Source: Nymphaea colorata
Lineage: Eukaryota; Streptophyta; Magnoliopsida; Nymphaeales; Nymphaeaceae
Reading direction: 5' to 3'
Length of the DNA: 64,000 bases
Assembly (NCBI RefSeq): GCF_008831285.2
Contig: NC_045143.1
Coordinates: 2,489,503 to 2,553,502 of the forward strand
Shown here in pieces: positions 26,701 through 35,416 of the stretch. The notes below the pieces were generated by a model. That model did not search any database. It saw only the letters and a program-made list of their open reading frames with translations, and was not told the origin of the DNA. How positions within the stretch are numbered: the stretch's first letter is position 1; the number at the start of each line of letters is the position of its first letter. Made by a program: the position numbers and the translations under genes.

Positions 26701-27775
26701 GCCCTTTGGTTTTGCTTGTTTGCTCTGCCATTGAGATTATTTTGGTTCCTTGTCTCTTGTAACTTTTGTTTGCATGTTTCCTGAGTTGGATGACTAGCAT
26801 TACCTTGTCATTGCAGGCAGATAGAGATTTGCAGCCTTGGATTGCAAGAGATGACGAGCAAAGCCAGAAATTGTGGAGGATCAATCAGAGAATTGTTAAT
26901 TTGCTAGCAGAACTTCTTAGGAACCATGGCACACCAGAATCGTTGATGATTATTGCTAGTGCTTCGGATCTTCTTCTCCGAGCTACTGATGGAATGCTTA
27001 TTGACGGAGAAGCATGTACATTACCACAGTTGGAGGTACATTTCGAATCGTATGTCTGCAATATTTTGTCCAATAAATCTGTGTGCACAATCACACATAG
27101 GGTCACCAAATTGAGTTTGTGGCTTAGCAATTATTATTTTAGCTTCTTTTTCTTTTATCATGTTTGTTCTATGTGTATGGATATTGGCATCTAGCTGTTC
27201 GTTTGTTTTTTTAATTTCATCTGCTTGTAGGCAATTCTTTGCGTGTTTCTTTTGAAATTTCTGAATTCTTGTATAATGTAACGAAATTTACAGCTATTGG
27301 AAGCAACAGCTAGAGCAGTTGAACTTGTTTTTGACTGGGGTGAAGCAGGATCTGCTGTTGCCGACGGCCTATCAAATTTATTAAAGGTGACTGTAGTTGA
27401 CATTTCGACAACGAAACATGCATGCTTTATTCGTTGTAATGCTTCATCTGAAATGGTTTCCTCGTGATAATGCAGTGCCGTCTTCCTGCAACTGTTCGCT
27501 GCCTGTCTCATCCCAGTGCACATGTCCGTGCCCTCAGCACATCGCTTCTGCGAGACATCTTACATATCGATTCCCTCAAATCCAATCCTGTACAAGAGGA
27601 TGTAAGGGGAATTCCCGTGCCTCCTTACCGCACCTTAACAATCGGTACCATCAACTGGCACGCTGACCTTGAGAAATGTGTGGCATGGGAGGCACACAGC
27701 AGGCGTGCTACTGGATTGACGCTCACTCTGCTTGTTGCTGCTGCGAAGGAGTTGGGTTGTGTTGTTCCTGTCTGA
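11765..27775 (+). CDS. GI: GIGANTEA, circadian clock and flowering-time protein, 14 coding exons
   Basis: GI is a large plant-specific nuclear/cytosolic protein. It stabilises ZTL with HSP90 and works with FKF1 to drive CO and FT expression. Coding exons read by eye: 11765-11851, 12574-12645, 12794-12848, 12982-13124, 13314-13588, 16122-16180, 18987-19227, 19306-19456, 23550-23759, 24031-25575, 26616-26684, 26817-27035, 27294-27386, 27476-27775. All introns are GT-AG, all phases agree, and 3519 nt give 1172 aa, close to Arabidopsis GI (1173 aa). Recognised blocks include RWIDGLQFSSLFWPPP, VLHHPEHGHAV, SDYFRWCGGVMGKYA, GKHPQLMPSTPRWAVANGAG, NWMHLHFLRAIGTAMSMRAG, EVEWRICTIWEAAYG, LATPLQPP-type sequence, and ATDGMLxDGEACTLPQLE. 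The last exon ends with EAHSRRATGLTL and KELGC as in monocot GI. There are no internal stops. Introns 5, 6 and 8 are 2.5, 2.8 and 4.1 kb, while intron 7 is only 78 nt and carries no in-frame stop. The start is the ATG before SASCKRWIDG, matching homologues. Confidence 0.97.
16725..16788. repeat. 32-bp tandem duplication in GI intron 6
   Basis: Two adjacent 32-bp units, 16725-16756 and 16757-16788, begin GAAGAACCAGAACAGATTGA and differ by one base. They are intronic. Confidence 0.85.
16986..17300. mobile_element. Possible degenerate DNA-transposon fragment in GI intron 6
   Basis: It starts with TTAGGGTGTGTTTGGGTGG, the kind of terminus seen on PIF/Harbinger (Tourist) MITEs. A GC-richer interior differs from the surrounding intron. 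No inverted partner end was found within the next few hundred bases, so the identification is weak. Confidence 0.25.
17706..17723. repeat. (GT)n microsatellite in GI intron 6
   Basis: About nine GT units followed by GCGCACGC. Confidence 0.8.
18532..18581. repeat. 25-bp tandem duplication in GI intron 6
   Basis: Two consecutive units start TATGTGGAACATTGAAGTAT, at 18532 and 18557, with one base difference near their ends. Confidence 0.8.
20275..21030. mobile_element. Candidate non-autonomous element in GI intron 8
   Basis: The left edge (GGCTTTGTTGGTAGC) and the reverse complement of the right edge (GGCCATTGATAGCAC) are imperfect inverted matches. Both flanks carry AGATCTGA/AGATCnGAGATC-type motifs. 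The interior is purine/pyrimidine-skewed and repeats a CTTCAAAGCCCTCTT motif at about 20508 and 20850, with an inverted form near 20640. A C-rich run is followed by A13. No convincing target-site duplication was found. The open frames inside look like composition artefacts. Confidence 0.35.
21580..22335. mobile_element. hAT-type MITE with 8-bp target-site duplication, in GI intron 8
   Basis: The element begins CAGTGTTGTACGTATCG, and its other end reads, in reverse complement, CAATGTTGTAAAAAGCGTATCG. The CARTGTTGTA termini are hAT-like. It is flanked by a perfect 8-bp direct repeat TCTATTGC (21572-21579 and 22336-22343), the size hAT transposases create. Subterminal regions are packed with the palindrome-rich motif CGTATCGTACGATACG (about 21585-21775) and TTACGATACG (about 22252-22322). 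Such subterminal repeats are usually transposase-binding sites. The interior holds four 21-bp units starting at 21870. It encodes no transposase and so is non-autonomous. Confidence 0.85.
21870..21947. repeat. 21-bp minisatellite, four units, inside the hAT MITE
   Basis: Units start at 21870, 21891, 21912 and 21933, each reading about GTGAAATCATTGATTTCCAT with increasing divergence to the right. The spacing is exactly 21 bp. Confidence 0.85.
22911..23513. repeat. About 303-bp tandem duplication just upstream of GI exon 9
   Basis: Copy 1 (22911-23213) and copy 2 (23214-about 23513) both begin TCTTCAACACTTTTATTGAG and end GACCAACTGATTA. They differ by only a few substitutions and by the length of an internal CT microsatellite (23096-23117 versus 23400-23416), so the event is recent. 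Copy 2 ends 37 bp before the exon 9 acceptor at 23549. The duplicated DNA includes pyrimidine-rich stretches that could mimic an acceptor region. Confidence 0.93.
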
Positions 27776-27807
27776 ATTCTCCGTAGTTAACTATGTTAGA
27801 TAAGCCA

Positions 27808-28090
27808 ATAACTCTAATATCGTGTTAGAAAAATTCAAACTCAAGAACATCGATGAATGAAAATTGCGGCAAGCGGCAGATTAATAGAAGTAAGAGAATT
27901 TCCAAGAGAGTGATTCTCAAATAAAAGAATATTCTTGGTGGTAAAAAATGGAACTAAATGTAATTAAAAATATAAAACCAGAAGGCTAATGCCCTTTTTG
28001 AAGAACCCCGAAAACTCAGGGGAAATTAACTCAGACCTTCTAGAAAACTAATTCAAATGGAAGTCTTAACGCCATTGGTGAACTAAGAAA
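27808..28090 (-). mobile_element. Degenerate Copia-like LTR edge at the 3' end of GI
   Basis: Read on the minus strand, sequence ending TTTTTCTAACA is followed by CGATATTAGAG. This resembles the end of a Copia LTR followed by the initiator-tRNA-Met primer-binding site TGGTATCAGAGC, with mostly transition differences. The match lies about 35-50 bp after the GI stop codon, so the GI 3' UTR probably runs into retroelement-derived DNA. A weakly similar block is seen at about 31790-32000. The far LTR edge was not found. Confidence 0.4.
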
Positions 28091-28880
28091 AATATTTGTG
28101 GAGGCTGTGGTGGTGCAGAAACGAGGGGAGCCTGGGAGACTGCCGCCCATGACCGTGGAGTCCATTTTTCTCTACAGTAAGGAGAACTGCCGAAGAGACG
28201 TTTTGTGGTTTGAAGCTGGAAGAGGATGAGTTAAAGGCTTTATCAATGTGGAAGATGATTGGTATTATCTGTGCAGGCCATAAGCGAGGTTCAATGAGGC
28301 TCATAATGCCTTTCAGGCTGTACTTTGTAAGAAGGGGAATGGTGACATCTTGATGGGACTGTGGCGGATAAGGGATAGGGTTACCAATAAATTCTGTGAC
28401 ACTATGGCTACTGTATATGAGGCAGACATGTAGATTCTTAATGGCTGGTTGGGATCTTTAGAGAGAAGAGGGAATCGAGGGACCTTTAGGTGTAATTTCC
28501 AACAATGTAGGATGGAGATGCAAGCTAAAAGGAATGCTTGAAGGGAGGAGACAGAAACCTCAGCCACGGGGTCAAGGTTCTCTACGACTTGCGCACGCTT
28601 GAAGTGGGTGAATATCTGCGCAGATTTGGGGAAGGAGATAGACGTGATGGTGTTGGCTAGGGAGCTCTTCCAGGTTCCAGTTATGTTGCTGTTGTCTGAG
28701 AATCTGTTTTTGTTTTTTGAAGGGCATATCCTTCTGATGTGACGTTCTTGGTCTAATTTTGGGGCAGATGGGTTATGTTCGACAGCTAGTTTTTTTTTAT
28801 TTTTGCTGTGCTGTTGATGCTAAGCATTTTGTACATCTTTTCTCTTTGTATATAATCTTCTTCTTCAAAATAAAATGGAA
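28091..28880 (+). mobile_element. Possible decayed retroelement segment
   Basis: This G-rich segment has coding-like composition broken by stops in every frame. It ends with TTTGTATATAATCTTCTTCT and an AAAATAAAA tract, which resembles a LINE 3' tail. No domain could be recognised, so the assignment rests on composition and the tail only. Confidence 0.25.
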
Positions 28881-29990
28881 TGGAGCCTTTCTCCCAGCAG
28901 CCGTTTATTAGCACTTGAATAGGACACGTTAAACTCCAAATGGCTTTAGAGGAAGTAAACTTCAACCTCCATCGTTCCGTTTTAGTGTTGACTCTACGCT
29001 CATAACTCTGGCCACCTTGCAACCTCTCAGATCTAGACAACATTCTAGATATCAACAATTTGGCAAGCTAGGAAAAAAATAGCCATCCTTGTTGCCTAAT
29101 GGGAGCAGTGTGAGTCCGCTCTTACCCGGTTGTGAACTTCCAACGCGGTCCTCAGCTCACAAGATATTCATAGTATATGCCAACCTAGTTTTTGTGTGTT
29201 TGTCATCAACAAAACCAAGCAAAGAAATGCATTAAGTGGATCCAATCCAGAAACAGGCCTCATTCCCCTGAGTGGTGCACTATCTCCCCTTCATCAAGTT
29301 GCATTAAATCTGTCCAACTCATGCCGTTGGGTCCGAATTGTTTAGTACATCAAGCTGATGCAATTGCTCATAGACTCTTGTCGACTCGCAATTAGCCATT
29401 GCTGGAGCACCACCAATCTGGTAATATACGCTTCAGTATGTTTACCATGTAGACCCATGCTATATGTCCATTCATACAATCTTGTGAAGCAGCACCTCTA
29501 GCTAGATTGCACCGTTTAAGTACATAAACTTACCAGTGACATATATTAGCTCAACCACCTTTTCACGGTAATATGTATTTTCCATCACAAAATTAAGAAG
29601 AGATGGTCTTTAGTAGACAGGCATTGACGTGTTTTCTTGAAAACCTTAAGGATGTATTTGAATGACAACATTAAAAAAACTTTCTGAAAAACCAGGTTTG
29701 CATGAGAAGCTGGTTTTTTTTTTTTTTTTTTGAACTTGTTTTTAAAACCTGGTTTATGTGTTTTTGGATGACAAGACAAAAAGGACATTTTGTACTTTGC
29801 CATCAGTAATTGCTTAAGTGTCATCACAATCACTAACATTGAAGGGCATGTAAAAGGTCAGCTAGTCATTGACCATACAGTTAACAAGCATCTGAACCAT
29901 TCCTAAGAATCAAAACATGCCCACATTTAGTTACTTATAAGGCTTGACACATTTTTAAGAAAGAACTACTGCAAACCACTCAAAGAAAAG
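28881..29990. other. Intergenic, no gene seen
   Basis: Mixed AT-rich DNA with a T18 run near 29711 and a weak GTATTTGAATG/GTTTTTGGATG repeat pair around 29650-29780. No coding frame is recognised. Confidence 0.45.
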
Positions 29991-30890
29991 GCTAGCGTGG
30001 GGTCTCGAGGGGGCTAATGTGGGGATGGAAAGAGGTGAGCCATCGAGTAAGATGGCGCCTGGGCGATGGTAATTGGTAGAAGTGCTAAGCTCCAACCGGA
30101 TCATTTCATTATACCTGGTGCAGGAAAGCTTCATGCCTTGGTATAAGGCAACTCAAACTGTATAGTGCATGGGATGGTGAGTTGGGGGGATGAGGCCATG
30201 AGGGGCAGACCCAATAAATATGAAGCTCTAACGACAGAGGATACAGCTCTAACGACAGAGGATGATGTTATGGAAATAAGGCAGCACGCATGATAAAAAG
30301 AATGGAGATCTACAAAGAAATTAGGTTGGTCAAGCCTAAGGATAGATGGCTGAAAGAGGCCTGGAGCAGTGAGGTACTCCCGAGGGCGAAATGGGTTTCA
30401 CTATCTGGCCATGGAATGCAGGATTTTGACGACGGATGCAGTTTTTAGGATCAGTTTGGTAAACAGATGTGCGTTATCTGAAATATAGGTGGAGACTAAT
30501 GTCCCTCTGTTTCTGAAATGTGGAAAATGAAATGGTGCAGCCTGTTTGGAATATGATTGCAGAAAGGTTCGATGTCCCATTGAAACTGAAGAACTCGAAG
30601 GAAGCAATGAAATGGTGGTGGGGAAGAAGATTCCTGGCGTTGCGGGTAAGTGCTGGAGACTATCTTTTCCTTCAGCTTTATTGAACACTTGGAAGCCGAG
30701 GCATGCTGTTATTCTTGAAGAGAAAACAAGGGTCCGGGGAGACTAACTGTATGTGGGATGACATCAAGACTGTAGTCTATAACGTGGATTGGTCTGCAAG
30801 ATATAAGGAAGATGTAATGATTTGGATGCATTCGGGGATCCGGCTGGAGCCATGGCCTTCTTTCGCTAGTCTAGTTGCGATATGATAGTA
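29991..30890 (+). pseudogene. Broken LINE (non-LTR retrotransposon) ORF2, C-terminal part
   Basis: Interrupted translation on the + strand matches the end of plant LINE ORF2 proteins. VRWRLGDGN (about 30047-30074) corresponds to the conserved W-R-x-G-x-G-x segment. ILTTDA, VNRCALSE, then ET and LFLKCG (about 30420-30515) correspond to the zf-RVT zinc-binding domain. After a frame change, WKPRHAVILEEKTR (about 30690-30731) corresponds to the W-x-x-R-N-x-R-x-F motif. Several stops and frame changes show it is dead. A 19-20 bp tandem repeat containing TCTAACGACAGAGGAT interrupts it near 30225-30266. No reverse-transcriptase core was found upstream. Confidence 0.7.
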
Positions 30891-33340
30891 CCATCAATGG
30901 CACCAAAGACCTATGTTTGAGAATCCAGTGGTCTGAATATTGTAGACTCTCGTTTTTTCCTTCTTCATACTTTCCTTTTTTATTCCTCTTCTCATCTGTA
31001 AGGGAAAGGAAAGAGAGCGCAATTCACATCAATCTTGCATCGGTAAGGCCGCCACATCCGTGAAAAGATTGTTGCATAAATTATTGCAACTTAAAAGGAG
31101 GCTGGCTCCAGACTTTTGTTAACGGATTCCCCTGTCTGCAGAGACTGCAACCTCACATGCTGAAGCAGGTTGTTTGGAACAATAGTCAATTAGTCATGGA
31201 GTCTCAAGCAGCTATTATTACCTAGAAGGAAGATTGTCTGAGAAGTAGATCCCCATTCAATCATGAGAAAATTTGACCACAAACAACTTTTCTACAATGG
31301 TGCATTTGTTGCTGTGGGCATGAGGGGGCGTTTGTTCCCGTGGGCAGTGGTCCGTGACATGATTTTGATGGTGCTTTGTCCTTGCTGTTTGTTCCAGAAA
31401 ACAAACGCTTGTCATAAAACATTTGGGATGCGAGATCATATGTTCGTGGTTTTAAAATCTTGTGACATGCAAGTGTGTTGTTTGTAGACAAGACGTTCTG
31501 CAACCCCCCATCCATGGCTTACAAACAAGCCTGGATGGCCCTGTGTTCAAAAAAATCCTTTTTCTGCCATGAAAAAGTTCCTCAAGGTGAAGACTTTACC
31601 ATTTTCTTTGGGAACAACGACGATGTAGACGACAAGACCCTTTGAGTCGAATCAGCAGCCAATCTACTGAGAAAGGACGCCTAAGACTGCTCCCATGCTA
31701 CGCTCGGGAAACCAGAACAAATTTAAGAGCATATATATTCAAAAGATAAGGAAAATGCACATCAATAAAAGAAAGAGATGGAAAATCTTAAGAAATTTTC
31801 TTGGTTTAAAGAATATTCATGGTACCCAAAAGTCAAGTTAGTTTAATAAGATAAAGGATGCAAAATAAAAATCGGCTAGCGCCTTATTTCTATAGATCCA
31901 AAGACGGAATCTCAAAGGCAAAAAAGTCCCATAGTCCATCTAGGAAACCAGTTTTCTAACTCAAATGGGAACACTAATCCCGTTGGGAAGTTTATTCTCA
32001 GAATTCAAATACAAAAACGAAAACATTGCAGAAAAATACATATCTAAATGTGCACCATTCACATAGGACAAATAAGTTACCTTGATCACGTTTCCAAGAC
32101 GAATTATATGTAGGGGGGGTCGACAGGAAAATGCCAGTAGGAACCAAGGTGCCACAAGAAAAACCAAAATCTAGATGCTACTACACTGCCTTTAAAGTGG
32201 CAGGATTAACCCCAAAAAATCTTGTTTTCCTCTAGTTAATCTTGCTCACGTTCGCACCTTTCTCACGATGCATTGGCATACATGAAAGTTAGAAAAAAAG
32301 AAACACACACACACACATACTTATATATATATATATTATCCGAGTCATGTAACTATCTAACAATGACTGTCCAAATGAATCAAATGAAGGACTTCAATGA
32401 ATAGTTAAAAGAAAAACAAGGAGAAAATGTCTATCATTTTGTTTTTGTCATATTTATATGTGTGTGTTCAACAATGTGAGAAAGAGAGGGTTGCAAAAGA
32501 GAACAAGAAATTAGTGTAGCCTTAAAAAGACCTTTTCCTTTTGACGAGACATGGGATTCTCCCAAATCCACAAGGAATACTTTTAGATCCAAATTTTACA
32601 TATTGTCAGGTCGGATCCTGAGTGCGCTTCTGATTTGGATCTAAAGTCGTCCATCTAAAACTATGTACCGAGTTCCTCCAGGATTAGAATTTACTTTTCT
32701 TTACCAGCTCGAAATAACGAGTAGGTAATTGGATTTTACCCATTCCTTTGGCTGTGCGGTGCGGGCCTTAAGAATAGACATATATTCCTTCGTCTCCTCT
32801 ACTCCAACTAGCATGAAACAAAAACACGCGTGTACAACTTGTGTATACATTGGCTTCTCGGATGTGGATGGTCTTCATAGGCTATTTGTTTATTTATTTA
32901 TTTATTTTATCGGATTCAAATTTTTACATTTACTCAACTAAAAATAAAAGCAAATTACTCAACTAAAAATAAAAGCAAATTAAAACAAAATGTGACAATT
33001 TTTTTTAAAAATTTAATAATAAACTCCATTTGGGTCTACTTGGATGATTGCCCAAGAAACATCTCATCAATTTGATTCTGGTTCATGCTATACTTTTGGA
33101 TGGTAAATGGTAGTTGCAAAACCCGTAATTTACAAATGTATCTTTTTTACTTTAAGTCACCTAAGCCTAAATATCCGAAGAAATGGAGAGAAGCTTGGGT
33201 CTCTACAAGGTACCTTTATTTATATATATATATATATATATAGAGGTTGAACAAAGTTTTCAGATTCAATAGGGGTCAGTTCGTGGTCCAAACCTGAAAT
33301 TTGACATTGACCCGAACTGAGACGTGTCCGGATCAAACCC
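30891..33340. other. Intergenic between LINE remnant and BRI1 upstream island
   Basis: No gene is recognised. It contains an (AC)n/(TA)n patch at about 32306-32336, two adjacent copies of ACTCAACTAAAAATAAAAGC near 32932-32980, a GGATC/GATTTGGATC motif block at about 32580-32660, and a (TA)11 run at 33221-33242. Sequence at about 31790-32000 weakly resembles the LTR-like block after GI. Confidence 0.5.
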
Positions 33341-33344
33341 CTGA

Positions 33345-33700
33345 AGGGCGTGAGGGTCCATGTCCGGTTAGAGGGGCGTCGGATCCTGGGTTAAGATCGC
33401 GACAGCTAAGCAGTTTGGACGGTTATGATTGGTCAATGTGTTTCTCGAGCCTTCCCTGATCAGGAGCCGGCCACGTCCTCCAAGTGCCACGTCACCAGGA
33501 CAGCGGAACGTGCGCCGTTCCCATGCGGGGCCCACGGACTTGACAATCTGTTCCTCTCTAGAGAAAATTCCATTAAATTTTGTGGGCCCCCCCCCAGGTA
33601 TTTTGGCCGGCGAAAGCCAATAAAAAAACGCCAGCACGGCGCGGACTACGTGCGGGGACCCACGTCGATGGGATGGTTTTGAAACCCATCAGACCCGGTT
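33345..33700. promoter_or_regulatory. GC-rich island about 1.7-2 kb upstream of BRI1
   Basis: This GC-rich block has three CCACGTC-type boxes near 33470, 33487 and 33660, and a C9 run near 33588. Overlapping frames exist on both strands without recognisable products. It resembles the island at 6.6-7.06 kb in composition and box content. It may be distal BRI1 regulatory DNA or a transposon fragment. Confidence 0.25.
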
Positions 33701-34065
33701 GAATAGAACACCGCTCGATCCATATCCAAATCCAGAAAAGAAATTTGTGAAAATGTCCATGTAAGCGTGTTTTTATGTCTAGAATTGTGAAAATTTACAG
33801 CCACGGTGAGCTTATAAGCCAAGATGATTTTGACTCTTGATTCCTACACTTATTGTAAACTCACAATTACATATTTAAAATTGTGGTTTTTGTATGAATT
33901 CATAATGTTTTTGGTCATAAATATCATTTCTACTTAATTCATTTTACATGAAAATGAATACAAAATTAAGGTGACTGCTCTGTTTAGTGAAAAAGGCTCA
34001 ATCTCTCATGTATTGTGACAATTGAAATAAGCTGGCTATTTTTATTATCTACTGATTTCAATTTT

Positions 34066-34139
<74 letters not shown>

Positions 34140-35088
34140 AATGTCTGCGATTTTAAAGTGAAAGCAAAGCCTAAGGAGAAGATCGCAACTTTTTTAGGGT
34201 TTTTGTGCCAAAAGCCATCTGTCTTGTTTTAACTTTTTATCGTGACGGTTCTTGTCCAAGTTCCTGTTTCCTTTACACATTCCTGTTCCCCCTTTGGCCG
34301 CTGTACTTTCGACTGTTCAGGAGAACAGAACTGGACCTACGTATTGAATATCCAAATCGAGCATCACGTATGATTCTCCGATTTGGATCCTTCATGTACA
34401 ACTGAGCTTCTTTCTTTCTTCCTCTTTTACCGATATCAATAAAACATTCGTTTTGAACTTGGATTCATATCGACCTCCTTAGATATTCATGCCACATGAC
34501 ATCAGTCGCCAAAATTATTGCAAGTACACACAGTTGAATAAAAAAGTAGGGCCGAATCTGGGTCCCCACGGGGCATGATACACGAGCTTTTGGATCAGGT
34601 AGTTGGATCTGGATCTTTTGGACACCGTCCATGAGATGGGGGACACAATGTGAATCCACATATTGCATGCGTGGATCGGTCCTAGTGTTAGATCTTGTTT
34701 AAGACAAGTTGAAAGATTGAGATTTAAACGTGCACGAGAATAATGTTGATAAAAAATCTTTGACTGGATCCCAACAACTCAACGCGGGCCAGCTCTAGGG
34801 CTTCTTGGAGCCGAAGAACATTGCCATAATTAAATCCAGTTTTCAGAACACGTTGTTCCTGTTTGAATGAGATCCGATGGGACGGTATTGGATGATAAAA
34901 ATGAAAATTCCAAGACGATAATTGGAAGCAATAATTGTTGGGCCTTGGATCTTTAGTAACACGGACGACAAATTCATTAAATTGATGCATTTTGGATAAT
35001 CACAAAATAGTGGAAGAATATATTTTTTATTTCCCAGAAAGCGGCCCAATGTGTCACTGTGTGCATCGGAAAAGCATGTTGAGAATAA
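33701..35088. other. BRI1 upstream intergenic DNA
   Basis: AT-rich apart from a GGATCTGGATC block at about 34550-34630. No coding gene is seen. The (TA)n run noted separately lies inside. Confidence 0.45.
34068..34136. repeat. (TA)n microsatellite, about 34 units
   Basis: An uninterrupted alternation of T and A over 69 bp, the longest simple repeat in the window. Confidence 0.95.
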
Positions 35089-35283
35089 CACGTGAGGAGT
35101 AAGCGACACGATTTGTTGAAGAAAATGTCACTCGCGTCGCATGCCTTGATTAGAAAATAATGAGTAAATGTGGGTCCTGTTAAGAAAAATAAAATTGGAA
35201 AAAAATTCCAGCCGAGCCGACGGAAGCTGCCAAAAATCCGAGCGAGCACATGTGACTCACTCTGCCTCAAGAGACTATAAATA
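35089..35283 (+). promoter_or_regulatory. BRI1 core promoter: G-box, E-box and TATA box
   Basis: TATAAATA lies at 35276-35283, giving an expected transcription start near 35310. Upstream are an E-box CACATGTG (35247-35254, 21 bp from the TATA box) and a palindromic G-box CACGTG (35089-35094). BES1/BZR1 and PIF factors bind E- and G-boxes, and brassinosteroid genes are often under BZR1 feedback, so feedback control is plausible. Binding here is inferred from motifs alone. Confidence 0.55.
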
Positions 35284-35354
35284 ATCTTCCCGTTTATCTG
35301 CTGTTCGCTTCGTCTTTGTCGTTCTGCAACTCTCTCTCTCTTTCGCGCGCGGTC

Positions 35355-35384
35355 ATGGCGGTGTGGTTTGCGGGATCAGAATGA
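35355..35384 (+). CDS. uORF1 in the BRI1 leader (9 codons)
   Basis: ATG at 35355 encodes MAVWFAGSE and stops at TGA 35382-35384. The start context (G at -3, G at +4) is favourable. The stop overlaps the ATG of the next uORF in the sequence ATGA. It lies in the short leader downstream of the TATA box. A regulatory rather than protein-producing role is inferred. Confidence 0.5.
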   Translation: MAVWFAGSE

Positions 35385-35416
35385 AGGGGCACAGGGCGGT
35401 GCAGAGCTACTCATGA
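35381..35416 (+). CDS. uORF2 in the BRI1 leader (11 codons)
   Basis: ATG at 35381 overlaps the stop of uORF1. It encodes [11 protein letters not shown] and stops at TGA 35414-35416, which overlaps the BRI1 ATG at 35413 as ATGA. The context (A at -3) is favourable. Together with uORF1 it forms a gapless chain of termination/initiation overlaps leading to BRI1. Confidence 0.5.
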   Translation: MKGHRAVQSYS

